In this document: piece after piece, positions 33,496 through 44,176 of the stretch
How the letters are laid out: each line of letters begins with the position of its first letter
Numbering within the stretch: the stretch's first letter is position 1
Assembly: GCA_964006375.1 (NCBI GenBank)
Contig: OZ023265.1
Location: forward strand, 13,503,993-13,567,992
Direction of reading: 5' to 3'
DNA: 64,000 bases
Source: Tillus elongatus
Lineage: Eukaryota > Arthropoda > Insecta > Coleoptera > Cleridae
Notes under the pieces: model-generated
The model's database searches: none
Seen by the model: only the letters and a program-made list of their open reading frames with translations
What the model was told of the DNA's origin: nothing
Translations under genes and position numbers: made by a program

Positions 33496-35827
33496 TTTTT
33501 TTTTGTTCCCTCAGGGCTCATCCGCAGCCTTGCCGCCCTGATAGCATCGCAACCCTTGGTTGATTGTGCATACCCTTAGTCTTACTCCACCCATTCCAAG
33601 ATCACTGTGCCTTGAACTAGTCTGCACAGCGATTGGTAGGGTGAAGTTTTATATTGCTCTGTCTCCGGTCTAGAGTGACCGTAGATCAGTTGTCTTTTCC
33701 GGTCCCGAGCTATACACTCACACAAGATGTGCTGGGCTGATTCCTCCCCCTCGCCGCAGAGTCTGCATGCGAGGTCCCCTTCGAACCGCCCCATTTTATG
33801 CAGGTGTTTCTTGACGGCCATGTGTCCCGTCAAGAGACCTGTTGTGTTTCTGAGCTGTCCTCTGCTAAGGTTTAGCAGCTCCACAGCTCTCTTTGAACTG
33901 GGTCCGTCAATTATTGACTTCCCATGTCTGAGCCCTGGACAGTTCGCCCAGTACACCTTGTGTTGGTGTCTGACCCAGGACTTAATGGCTCCCCTGGCAG
34001 TGCTCTTTGACACGCCCAGAGCCGGTTCTGGTCCCATAAATGGTTCTGCTGACCCTCTTTTCGCGAGACTGTCAGCTTCTTCATTGCCTTTAACCCCCGA
34101 GTGACCCGGCACCCAGGTGAGGGTCACCTCATTCTGCCCAGCCAGGTCGCTCGTCTCGTCTCGGCACTCACCCACCAGCCAGGAATTTACCCGTGGGCTA
34201 CTTAGTGCCTTAAGGGCTGCCTGGCTGTCTGTGGCTATGAGGATCCGCTTGTTGGTGTAGCCCCTCCTCTTGTTCCCCCGCACACAGTGCAGGATGGCGT
34301 ACATTTCGGCCTGAAAGACCGTTGCATGGGCTCCGAGGGAAATACTATGACTTACCCTCGGTCCTTCCGAGTAAACACCTGCCCCCGTTCCACGCGCCCC
34401 GCCAGATCCGTCCGTGAACCAGACGAGCGCGTCCCGTGGCATGCCCGGCGTCTCCTCCCGCCATGCCTCGCGATCAGGGATTTCCACTGTAAAGTTGTTT
34501 TCCCTGCACATTCGCGGGCTCGCGAAGTCTGACCTCATTTCAAGCATGGGCTCCTTCACGATCTCCTGAATTTTGCAGTGGCCCCTGAAGCCTGGGTTGA
34601 TCTTCAGTCTACCATTGCAGGCTAGTCTGTATAGTCCTAGCCTGGCCTCTCCCATAATAACTAAGTGTAGGGGGGGTAGATCCAGCAACACCTCCATGGC
34701 GGCTGTTGGGGTTGAAGACATGGCCCCTGTGATGCCTAGGCAAGCCATCCTTTGGATCTTGCCTAGTTTTTGTTTGGCACTGGATTGTGTCACCTTAGGC
34801 CAGCAGACCAGTGCCGCATATGTTAACGATGGTCTGACCACCCTTGTGTACAGCCAGTGGGCCATACTAGGTCTTAGTCCCCACGTTTTTCCATATAGCC
34901 GCCTAGTGACGGCTAAGGTCATGACTGCCTTACGCAGTATTTTTCCAATGTGACCATTCCAGGTTAGCTTAGAGTCCAATACGACCCCAAGATATTTTAC
35001 CTCCCTGGCCATTGGAACGCTCCTACCGTATAGAGTGAGAGTTCTGTGGCTTTCACACTTCCTCCTCCTCGTAAACGGCACGACGGTTGCTTTCTCGGGG
35101 CTCACCCCGAGCCCTTGATCAACCGTCCACCCTTCCACCACTTTCAGTGCAGTCTGCATACGCTCCCACACTGCCTGTGTGACTTTTCCTCGGACTATGA
35201 TGACAATGTCGTCCGCATAGCCCTGTACCTCATACCCCCCTCCCGAGAGCCTCCCCAGCAGGCCGTCCACGACTAGACACCAGAGCAAGGGAGACAGAGC
35301 GCTCCCCTGCGGACATCCCGCCGCGACCCCCGCCAGCAGAGTCCCTCCCGCGAGTGAGGTGAACACCGCCCTGTCCCTGAGCATGGAACCGATCCACCTG
35401 CAGCAGGTCTCCTCTATTCCACGCTCCCGGGCAGCTGCCAGAACCGATCCGAACGAGGTATTGCTAAAGGCCCCCTCTATGTCTAGGAAGGCCCCCAGCG
35501 CCACCTCCTTGTTCTCCAGCGTATTCTCCAGTTTCAGCACCAGTTGGTGCAGTGCTGTTTCTGTTGAGAATCCTGCTCTGTATGCATATTGTCCGCAGTG
35601 TAGAGGATATGCTTCCAGTACACCGCCCCTAATGTGCCGGTCGAGCAGTTTTTCCACTGTTTTTAGCAAGAAGGACATGAGACTTATTGGCCTCAGGGAC
35701 TTTGCCTGGTCTGTTGGACGCCCAGGTTTAGGAATAAATACAACCCTGGCCAGTCTCCATGCCCTCGGAATGTACCCCAGAGCCAGGCTGGCCCTCATAA
35801 TGAGGGTAAGCACCGGCGCCAGTATAT
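33496..35827 (-). mobile_element. 5'-truncated R1/I-like non-LTR retrotransposon, recent insertion
   Basis: A T-run at 33496-33503 (poly-A tail on the coding strand), a short 3' UTR, an intact RT-RNase H frame, and a perfect 13-bp target duplication are the marks of target-primed reverse transcription. It lacks ORF1, the endonuclease and the first RT residues. Local base composition is clearly richer in GC than the surroundings. Confidence 0.93.
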
Positions 35828-35903
35828 CGGATATAACACTATCGCGACAAATAATAATACTGTCAATATTAATTGTCTGAACAATTTTAGGTGTATTTAC
35901 CAC
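33582..35903 (-). CDS. RT-RNase H polyprotein of R1/I-like retrotransposon (5'-truncated)
   Basis: The uninterrupted frame is 773 residues. The first ~25 residues come from the mariner target DNA, not from the retrotransposon, so no native start is present. RT follows: VVFIPKPGR (54-62), LRPISLMSF (70-78), AFLDIEGAF (138-146, Asp141), CPQGSALSPLLW (197-208) and GYADDIVII (228-236, Asp231/232). Thumb YLGVVLDSKLTW is at 304-315. RNase H is complete, with Asp498 (FTDGSG), Glu533 (FQAEMYAIL), Asp559 (IATDSQAAL) and Asp611 (GNEEADSLAKRG), plus WVPGHSG. A C-terminal CX2CX8HX2C knuckle (CRLCGEGEESAQHILC) follows at 713-728. The RNase H plus C-terminal knuckle point to the R1/I group rather than jockey. 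Without endonuclease it cannot mobilise itself. Confidence 0.92.
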   Translation of the reverse strand: MVNTPKIVQTINIDSIIICRDSVISDILAPVLTLIMRASLALGYIPRAWRLARVVFIPKPGRPTDQAKSLRPISLMSFLLKTVEKLLDRHIRGGVLEAYPLHCGQYAYRAGFSTETALHQLVLKLENTLENKEVALGAFLDIEGAFSNTSFGSVLAAARERGIEETCCRWIGSMLRDRAVFTSLAGGTLLAGVAAGCPQGSALSPLLWCLVVDGLLGRLSGGGYEVQGYADDIVIIVRGKVTQAVWERMQTALKVVEGWTVDQGLGVSPEKATVVPFTRRRKCESHRTLTLYGRSVPMAREVKYLGVVLDSKLTWNGHIGKILRKAVMTLAVTRRLYGKTWGLRPSMAHWLYTRVVRPSLTYAALVCWPKVTQSSAKQKLGKIQRMACLGITGAMSSTPTAAMEVLLDLPPLHLVIMGEARLGLYRLACNGRLKINPGFRGHCKIQEIVKEPMLEMRSDFASPRMCRENNFTVEIPDREAWREETPGMPRDALVWFTDGSGGARGTGAGVYSEGPRVSHSISLGAHATVFQAEMYAILHCVRGNKRRGYTNKRILIATDSQAALKALSSPRVNSWLVGECRDETSDLAGQNEVTLTWVPGHSGVKGNEEADSLAKRGSAEPFMGPEPALGVSKSTARGAIKSWVRHQHKVYWANCPGLRHGKSIIDGPSSKRAVELLNLSRGQLRNTTGLLTGHMAVKKHLHKMGRFEGDLACRLCGEGEESAQHILCECIARDRKRQLIYGHSRPETEQYKTSPYQSLCRLVQGTVILEWVE
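35828..35840 (+). repeat. Target-site duplication, right copy
   Basis: CGGATATAACACT, identical to 33483-33495 and followed by atcgcgaca as in the sister empty site. Confidence 0.9.
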
Positions 35904-35992
35904 CGTGCTTAAAGTTTTGTACTAAAGAGTTTGTTTCCTGTTTATTTAAAATACTATTCAACAATATGTTCAGTAATCAATAATATTTTGAC

Positions 35993-37045
35993 ATGTTGGA
36001 ATGTTATATTCGTTCTAACCTAAATACTGAGGCAGCTGCAAATTCATATCAGAACAACTACCCAGAAAGGCGACAACCAAACCCCAAAATATTTTGCAGG
36101 ATAGTGTCAAATCTGTTGAACGATAGTAGCTTCCACGCAAAAATGAAGAAAGAAATAATGCCGTCTTACAGGTTTCAAACGAAAACCCTCCGCAATCTGT
36201 TCGGTTTTATGGTGAAAAAATTGACATTCTAAAAAGTACAGTACACCGTGTATTAAAACAAAGTCATTACCATCCATACAAACCTACAATCGTACAAGGC
36301 TTAAATGTTGACGATTATCCTAAGCGATTTCACTTCTGCAGATTGTATCAAGGACAATGTCAGCAAGATGAAAATTTTCATTTGAAAATAATATAGACTG
36401 ATGAATCCAGATTTTGTGATGTGTATAATCGCCATAATATGCATTATTGGGCAAATGAAAATCCCCATCTAAAGGAAGAAAGACGATTGCAAGACAGATT
36501 TCGTATTAATGTTTGGTGCGGCTTATTAGGTAAAAAACTGTTATTTTTATTTGTAGATTAGATGGTTAATTAAAAAAAAAACAGGTAGCTTCATTGCTGT
36601 TCCGTTCTTTTTTTTTAAATAATTTAGCTGGTGAAAGGTATCTTAATCTATTGAGAAATGACATCTTACCAACAATTAGAAGAGTTAATAATAATTTAGA
36701 CGAGATTTGGTACCAACGAGACGGTTGTCCAACTCACAATGCTAAGATGGTCAAGGAATTTTTGTACCAACATTTTCATAATCGTGTCATTTGCAACAAT
36801 GGGCCCGTTCATTGATGTGCTCGAAGTACTGATATAACACCCATGGCATTTTATGTTTGGGGTACTCTGAAGAATGATGTGTATAAATTCGATACACCAC
36901 AAAATATCAATAAATTACGAAACAGAATCACAGAAGCTATAAATTATATTAACCGAAACACCCTCACCATTGCAGGCATGTATCAAAAAGGTGTATAAAG
37001 TGCATTGAACAAAACGGTGGCCATATTGAAAAATTTTCTATTTAG
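35993..37045 (+). pseudogene. DD41D transposase relic with a spliceosomal intron
   Basis: N-terminal helix-turn-helix region MLECYIRSNLNTEAAAN...YPERRQPNPKIF (35993-36110) is followed by a frameshift. Then come VHRVLKQSHYHPYKP, TDESRFCD (first Asp, about 36400), MHYWANENPH and INVWCGLLG. An intron follows at 36530-36584, then SFIAVPF, WYQRDGCPTHN (second Asp, about 36720), a stop, ARSTDITPMAFYVWGTLKN and NINKLRNRITEAINYI. The third catalytic Asp has become Ala (PMAF versus PMDF in the sister copy at 53234). Several stops and shifts confirm it is dead. Confidence 0.85.
36530..36584 (+). other. Predicted 55-nt intron in transposase relic
   Basis: GTAAAAAACTG...AAAACAG obeys GT-AG. Removing it joins TTA-G to GT-AGC, giving GLLG-SFI, which matches the continuous NVWCxxxGxxIxGPxF region of related transposases (VNVWCAIIGGHIIGPYF at 14542-15636). 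The sister copy has the same intron at 53692-53747. Confidence 0.8.
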
Positions 37046-37800
37046 TGTATTTTTAAGTTTCTATTTTATTACTTGTTGAGTTTCGTTTCTAATTGTGTTG
37101 TTTTGTGGAGTTTAAGTTTCTATTTCTTATTACCGGGTTTCGTTATTAAACTGTTTCACATAATTTTACCTAGCATTATTACCTAATTAAATATTGTAAA
37201 TTGAATCACAATATTTTTTTATCGTGAATCATTACGGAAAATTATGTTTAAAGTAGAAGTCCATTGTTAGACTCCATGGCCTACTGCTTTTTGAACACTT
37301 TTTTTTTGTCATTTGTTTTCTGGTATTGGATTTCAGAGCCTACTATCCTCAAAACGGTTTTTCCGAAAATTATCAGTGCAATTACAAGATTTCTCAAGCA
37401 TGTTGTACATAATTATAAAGCTCTTTTTACAGGCTATCACATGAGCAAAAAATTCAAGATGGCTGCCATAATAAAAACAAACGTTGATACCTGTAACATA
37501 AAAACAAATGACAATCCAAAGTTGAGAATAGCACAAGAAGATTACTCTATAAAAAGTATCTTGATAATGTGCAAGTCTTAGACATGTCAGATCAACACCT
37601 ACTTAGATATTGAAGAAAAAGAAATCGACAAATTTTGTTTTTTTCAACATAACTCTAAAACGAAAAGAGGCAGAGCAAAATATAAGTCATATTTGGAACG
37701 AGCATAAAATTATACAAAACATTGCCAATTCAACCGTCTCCATATCTCTAATAATAACGGAGATAGCAATACATTCCCATCCAGTTTGGGACACACTGTA

Positions 37801-37906
37801 TAGGTTATACCGGTAACCAGATTGAGGTCTGCTTGCACTAGAAAGACATATTTATTATTAAAAACATTTTTGTGAAGATTTACTTCCATAACGCACTTGC
37901 TTCGTC
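37801..37906 (-). mobile_element. Half of a GACGCAG-ended MITE
   Basis: aggttataccggtaaccag to ataacgcacttgcttcgtcc. The other half is missing or unrecognisable at the far side of the mariner element. Confidence 0.6.
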
Positions 37907-38439
37907 CAGACTTTTATTTAGTTATGTCACTTGACAAGTGCATAATATATCAGAGGTGTCCAAAGCAGTTTCGCAAGTGATGCAACTGAGTATATAATCA
38001 TTTGTGCACCATTTTCAGTGGGAGTTACTGTACATGAAAAAGAAGAACAATAGCGGCTTATAGGTTAAATGCAGAACACGGAGTGGAAGCCTGATATTGC
38101 ATGAAATACATTTTTAAATATACGAATGCATGTATGTTGTCAATTTGTCATCCGTACCATTTCCGTCTACCCACACCTCCACCATTTGTTATCAAACACC
38201 TCTGCACAGCATGTATGACATTTGTGCTTCTGTTTCGCGGTTTGACAAAGTTACATTGTATGATATCTGTTTGCTAATAGAGCAAATGTATAATCAATAT
38301 GTTGACTTACGTGAGTTAAATGCAAATTTGCCGGTTTTGGAACAAATGCATTGGTTGAGAATGTGTCAGCATTTCACTATTGCAAATTGCTTTACGTTAA
38401 TTAAATTAATATATAAGGCATTTCCTAGTGGCGATATAA
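37907..38439. other. Unassigned stretch with a motif-free frame
   Basis: A plus-strand frame starts at ATG 38130 and encodes about 100 ordinary residues (YDICASVSRFDKVTLYDI, LLIEQMYNQYVDLREL) before running into a poly-Ile tail from the AAT array. I recognise no domain. A decayed gene fragment or chance frame are both possible. Confidence 0.25.
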
Positions 38440-38479
38440 TAATAATGATGATAATAATAATATTAATAATATTATTATT

Positions 38480-38566
<87 letters not shown>

Positions 38567-38568
38567 CT
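38440..38568. repeat. (AAT)n microsatellite
   Basis: Mostly perfect ATA/AAT trinucleotide repeat with a more irregular left edge. It gives artefactual poly-Ile and poly-Asn frames on both strands. Confidence 0.97.
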
Positions 38569-38662
38569 TTATTAGCTCATTAATACAATGCCCTTTAGGG
38601 CGTAGAGCCAATCAGAGTAAGTTGGCACAAAAAACACTGTACAGATAAAAGAATATGTAAAA

Positions 38663-38983
38663 ACTCTGGACGCAGCAAGTGCGTTATGGTAGTGAATGTT
38701 CATAAAAATGTTTTTAATAACAAATATGTGTGTTTTTTTAAGAAATAATAATCAAATTTGGTTACCAGTAAAACCTATATAGTAAAAACAATGTGCCATG
38801 TTTCATCAAAATAACTTTATTGTGTGAAAATGTACAAAAATTTCCAAAAGTAAACTTAAAATTTTCCCGAAAAAACACGTTTCTTGGTCAACCTTATAGG
38901 TTAATAGCAAATTGAGCTGTTCAAATATGAAACATTTGATCAAAATTCGCTACCATAACGCACTTGCTGCGTCCAGAATTTCT
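38663..38983. mobile_element. GACGCAG-ended MITE, complete (~320 bp)
   Basis: Left end ggacgcagcaagtgcgtta + tggtagtgaatgttcat, right end tcgctaccataacgcact + tgctgcgtccag. Each end also folds on itself (ACGCA/TGCGT around a 5-nt loop), so the terminal repeats are both inverted repeats and hairpins. The interior has ggttaccagtaaaacctat, gtgccatgtttcat and caccttata-like words. No ORF. Confidence 0.85.
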
Positions 38984-39059
38984 TTTCTTACAAACATGCA
39001 TTATATTTCGATGGAAAATGCAAAAATGCATTAACATAAGGCGTGTTTGATTAAAAAAA

Positions 39060-39786
39060 AAAAGGAAATTTGTATCACCAGCGACTTATGGGCCATCCTG
39101 TGATTGTAGAAATATTATTTTAAGATGTAGCTCAAGACACCCTATAATTAATATATACAAATTTTTTTCATATCTTATATAATAACGGATATATTGAGCT
39201 TTATTGATTTTTTACGAAAATTCGACAAAAATTATATACCATTAAACGATAAACTCTATAGCTAAGGCTACTGCCAAGCATTAGAGAAAGGGTCTATTTG
39301 AAATGAATTTGCTGCAAATATTTTAATAAAATGAAGGACAATGACGGTTGAAACTAAGACTTTAGGGTTTGTAAAACATCCTTCTTGAGACATTTTCTTT
39401 CCATAGCCCGTATTAGATTCAAGTTATTTGCCTAAACGTTGCCAATTTTGACATTTTAAATCGCCACTTTGACGTTTTGAGGAAAACCCCAATTTATTTT
39501 TCTTTAAATGCCTATAACTTTTTTGTCTTTTGACCTACATAGCTAAATTTTGGTATGTGACTTACCTATAAGGATATACTGCGTACTAAATTTGGTTGCC
39601 CTTACTTTGTTAATTCCGGAGATATAATTTTTTTTCGAAAGAAAACACAAAATTTTCCGGGAAAACCTGGGCAGATTTTCCTGGCTAACGAACTCATCCA
39701 AGCCATTTCCAAAAGGAATTTTTTCACCAAATTTAATCAAAATCGGCCCATTATTTTTTGAGTTATCGGTGTGATACATATATATG

Positions 39787-39867
<81 letters not shown>

Positions 39868-40003
39868 ATATAAAAATTGAAACTGACCCCGGATATGTTT
39901 TCTGGGGGGCCTAATTAGCGCTCATTTGAAGAAATTTTTTCAAAATTCAAAAGTCGGGATCTCCTCATTAGTGAATTTTTTTTAAGAAAATTCACTAAAA
40001 TCT
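39060..40003 (+). repeat. Long TA-core repeat with (TA)n 39790-39864
   Basis: Same block order as 27601-28556: tatcaccagcgacttatgg, caagacaccctataatta, agagaaagggtctatttg, gccaattttgacatttt, ttttccgggaaaacctgg, atcggcccattattttttg. Then the array, ataaaaattgaaactgacc, gggatctcctcattagtgaa, and closing arm aagaaaattcactaa. Confidence 0.8.
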
Positions 40004-40330
40004 GTTATACGAATAAAATAAAAACATAAAATAAAAATGAATCGTATATATGTTTGTGACAATCAATATACACACCACATAAAACATTCCATGGATAAAA
40101 ACTGTATAAAAAATTTCGCTATAGAAATAAAATCTATACACAGACAGAATTTATAAAATGTTTGTAGAGATAAACAAATAAAACAAAAAATTGTATAAAC
40201 AAGATAAGTGCAAAAACAAAACAGTACAAGCACAAATAAAAAATTCCAATAATGGCGTCATGGGCACGGACTGCAAGTCAACACCAACTAAATTTTATCC
40301 TCAATAGATATTCCTTCAACTTATAAAAAG

Positions 40331-40652
40331 CCTGGACGCAGCAAGTGCGTTATGATAGTGAATTTTCATAAAAATGTTTTAAATAGCAAATGTGTGTTTT
40401 TTTTAAGAAAACAGACATCAAATTTGGTTACCAGTATAACATATATAGTAAAAATAATGTACCATATTTTATCAAAATAACTTTATTGTTTGAAAATGTA
40501 AAAAAAAAAATTCGAAAATAAACTTAAAATGTTCCTGAAAAAACTAGTTTCTTGGCCAACGAACCTTATAGGTTAATAGCAAATTAAGCTATTCAAATTT
40601 GAGGAATTCAATAAAAACTTGCTACCATAACGCACTTGCTGAGTCCCGAATT
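40331..40652. mobile_element. GACGCAG-ended MITE (~320 bp)
   Basis: Left ggacgcagcaagtgcgtta, right ttgctaccataacgcact + tgctgagtccc. Closely parallel to 38663-38983 in order and spacing of interior words. Confidence 0.8.
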
Positions 40653-40789
40653 TATTTTCTTACAAACATGCTTTAAAATTTCGTGGTCTAAATTCCATAC
40701 ATGTAAGGCTGGCTCAGAACTGACACTGATAGGGGGAATCCGTCTTTGTAATTAAAAGAAAACATTGTTTAGTTTAATCTATTTCAACT

Positions 40790-41146
<357 letters not shown>

Positions 41147-41164
41147 CGCAGACAGTTCTAGGTA

Positions 41165-42335
41165 TCTTTTTAGTCTATTTTTCACTTGTTGCCTAGGGAG
41201 TTGACGAATTTCTACCGGTACCTTGTACTATGTGTGGCATTCCTTTGCAGTCTTGTGAATCTTGAGGCTGTGATAGCGTAATTATCTTTGGATTTTGTCT
41301 GGTGTTGATGTTCCTGTAGGTGCGCCTTGAATAACCCAGGGTTGTCTATGACGAACAGCACTGCTTCCATTATATAAATCGAGTGGCAGGCCAGTATACC
41401 GTGTTCGCTAAAAAATCTTCTGCAGCTGTCCATCACCCGCAAATTAAAAAGCGCCCTTATGCATTGCTTTTGTACTAGCAGCACCCTCTGCATATCCACC
41501 GAGTTTCCCCACAGTATTATGCCATATCGTATTGAGGCCTCAACATAAGCGTGGTATGCAGCCAGCGCCGCCTGTCTCGATACCATAAATTCCAAGGTAC
41601 CCATCATGTAAGTATATTTGGCAATCCTTGTAACCACCTTGTTGATATGTTTTTTCCAGTCTAGCCTGGAGTCAAACTCAACCCCCAGGATATTAACTGC
41701 ATATGATGGTTTTATTTTCGTGGTGTTATCTAGAGCAATTACACTATCACTTGTTTCTTTGGCTCTTTTATTGAATTCCATCACTACAGTTTTATTCATA
41801 TTTATATTAAGGTTGTTTTCCTGGAACCATTCTCTGAGGTCAGGTATGACCATTTTGATATTTTGTTCTAATTGGTTTTTATTATAGTTATGTAAAATTA
41901 CGGTGGTGTCATCAGCAATCATGAACAATTTTTCTCTTATAGCATTGGGTAGGTCATTGGTATATATTATATATAGCAGAGGTCCGATTATCGATCCCTC
42001 TATCACACCCCTTGAGACTGCTTGGTAATCAGACTTTATTCAAATTTTTGTTTCTGGACACATATATACCAAACACTGCATACGGTTGGAAAGATAGAAC
42101 TTTATCAATGACAGTGGTTGTCCCCCCACACCATACTTTTTCCACTTGGCAAATAAGATGTCATGTTTAATAGAGTCAAAGGCCTTTCTTAGGTCTAAAA
42201 AGACACCAACTGATGCTTCATTTTTGTTGAAAGCTTGATCTACTTCCCAGAGTGCCTTGTCAACGGTATGTACTGTACTTTTTTATTTCTGAAGCCACTT
42301 TGAGACTCGGTTAATAGATTATTATTTTCAAAGAA
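41165..42335 (-). mobile_element. 5'-truncated jockey-like non-LTR retrotransposon, frameshifted
   Basis: The open segment 41212-42006 has IEGSIIGPLLYIIYTNDLP, FMIADDTTVIL (RT catalytic box with Ile for the usual aromatic), NINMNKTVVMEFNKR, ILGVEFDSRLDWKKHI and VEASIRYGIILWGNS. Upstream, in another frame, lie SQSGFRNKKVQY, VGVFLDLRKAFDSIKHDIL (motif A Asp kept) and LSNRMQCL. At least one frameshift and one stop separate the parts. No RNase H. Confidence 0.85.
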
Positions 42336-42389
42336 ATAATAATAATAATAATAGTGTTTAAGCCTACCCAGGCTGGTAAGTGAATGACG

Positions 42390-42765
42390 AGCGACCTGTC
42401 TGGGTAGAATGAGGTCACCCTCATCTGGGTGCCGGGTCACTTGAGGGTCAAAGGCAATGAAGACGCTGACAGTCTCGCGAAGAGAGGATCAGCAGAACCA
42501 TTTATGGGACCAGAACCGGTCCTGGGCGTGACGAAGAGCATGTCAGGGGATCCGTTAGGTCCTGAGTCAGAAGCGAACATAAGGGGTACTGAGCAGACTG
42601 TCCTGGGCTCAAACATGGGAAGTCAGTATTTGGGGATCCCAGTTCAAAGAGAGCTGTGGAGCTGCTAAACCTTAGCCGTAGGACAGCTAACGGACATAAC
42701 AGGACGCTTTACGGGACATGCGGCTGTCAAGAAACACCTACATAAAATGGCGCATTTCTCTCATT
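42390..42765 (+). pseudogene. RNase H fragment of the R1/I-like family
   Basis: GHLRVKGNEDADSLAKRG followed by SAEPFMGPEPVLGVTKS matches residues 600-634 of the copy at 33582-35903. Later words (actgagcagactgtcctgggct, gaccttagccg-like, tacgggacatgcggctgt) follow that copy in order but the frame is lost. Much older than the intact copy. Confidence 0.8.
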
Positions 42766-43120
42766 CCGATAAAAAATGTTTGGATAGTCAATTTTTTGTT
42801 TACAAACCGACAAAACATTGACTACCAGCAGATTTCTTATAGGAATGAGTGAAATGCGTTTTTGCATCTTCACATGTGAATAATTTGTAAACGAGTTGAT
42901 AAAACTTCCAAAAAAATTTGTGTGCTGAATTCAGAATAGAAAGCGCTTTCAAATGATGTAACACTCGACCCAATATAAGGGTTGTGATCACCACCCTTAA
43001 GGGGTTGATGTGACAAAGTTGAGTTTTATGTCAAAACATGTCCCACTCAATATTAAAATTGACGTCTCTTAAAAAAAAATTCTCTGAACGCAAATCGGTC
43101 TGTTTCGTTTTCAATGCACC

Positions 43121-43125
<5 letters not shown>
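42766..43125 (-). mobile_element. Transposon end abutting (TA)n
   Basis: Minus strand begins TATAGGGTGGTGCATTG + AAAACG right at the TA array, a pattern typical of mariner-type termini in this window. No transposase fragment remains, so the assignment is tentative. Confidence 0.4.

Positions 43126-43203
<78 letters not shown>
43126..43203. repeat. (TA)n microsatellite
   Basis: About 78 bp of alternating TA between a transposon-like end and unassigned DNA. Confidence 0.98.
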
Positions 43204-43206
<3 letters not shown>

Positions 43207-43827
43207 CATAGCTTAATTTAAGCTTGTAGTTGCCATCTGCCAATAACAAAAACTCTCTTTTATACTGTCTTTACGATTATAACTCAAGAAATTTTATATA
43301 ATACATTTTCTCTTTTATAAAAAATTTACATATATGTAAACCTTCAACTTTACCACCCACCATTGACTTCTCTAGGGAAATAAAAGCAAAGAGCCAACTT
43401 AATACATCCAGTCACATGTTTGTCTCGGTGATGTCTGAGAGCGTGGAGATTCAGGGAGCCTTGACTTCAATTATCGCTAATTGTCGCAATTGGAGCCAGA
43501 ACATCCGAGAAGGCTATAGCTGTGACGTCATTCAGCATGGTAACACATTACCACTCTCTCTGACCCATATTTCACAGCGATCACCCGGAAAATAGAGACC
43601 AGTTGTCATAATTCTTATACATATTGATATAGAAATATAAATGCACGCCGGAAATACGAGGAGGGTTTCATAATAAAGTGACATTTATTTTGAAAACATT
43701 TCGCTGTACCATGTACATATGCTTTTCAGATTGGATTTACCTTAAAGTTGCTAAGAAAAGATCGAAGCGGTTCTTAAGAATAGGTTCTGACGTAGCCTAT
43801 TCCTGAACTGTTCTTTCTAAAAAAAAG
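43204..43827. other. Unassigned stretch
   Basis: No frame, RNA gene or shared repeat recognised. Confidence 0.4.
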
Positions 43828-44176
43828 TCTGGACGCAGCAAGTGCGTTATGGTAGTGAATTTTCATATAAATGATCTGGCACCAAATATTTTATTATAAC
43901 TTTTTTTTCTTACGACATAGAAAAAGCAATTTCGGTATATAGTTTCCTCTTAATATCGTAAACTTACGTACCAAATTTGGTTAACAAAGCTTTTCTATTT
44001 TTTGAGATAAACATTTTTCCGCAAGAAAACCTAAACTTTTTCCGGAAAACCTGGTTAGATTTTCCTGCCTAACGAACTTATTTAAGCCACTTACAAAAGG
44101 AAGGTACGTGCAGAATTTTATTAAAATTGGTCTATTATTTTTTGAGTTATCGGTGTGATACATACATACATACATA
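43828..44176 (+). repeat. TA-core repeat, ends at (CATA)n
   Basis: Left end ggacgcagcaagtgcgtta at about 43831, then ataacttttttttctt, taccaaatttggttaac, tttttccggaaaacctgg, gcctaacgaacttattt and gagttatcggtgtgataca. It stops in (CATA)n at 44159-44176, where the transposase sequence begins. The (TA)n and post-array module are missing. Confidence 0.75.

Larger units (their letters stand above)
32860..37798 (+). mobile_element. Third DD41D family, copy 1, split by a non-LTR insertion
   Basis: Outer right end reads CAGTTTGGGACACACTG followed by TA at 37799-37800, so the reverse-complement terminus is CAGTGTGTCCC, as in other members. Right TIR (about 37140-37798) and left TIR (about 32860-33482) share aaaaccgttttgaggatag, caataccag.aaacaaatgacaa and gcatgttgtacat-like blocks over several hundred bp. 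The outermost left end is lost. The transposase relic is at 35993-37045. The R1/I-like element occupies 33496-35827. It lies beside half of a GACGCAG MITE. Confidence 0.75.

Noticed and set aside
38130..38648. 172-codon frame ending in poly-Ile
   Set aside because: The last third is the AAT array. The first ~100 residues have no recognisable domain and no matching neighbour.
39543..39869. Recurrent antisense frame with [17 protein letters not shown] in several TA-core copies
   Set aside because: Its conservation follows from the repeat DNA. Many copies carry stops or lack a start, and it always runs into poly-Ile-Tyr. No domain is present.
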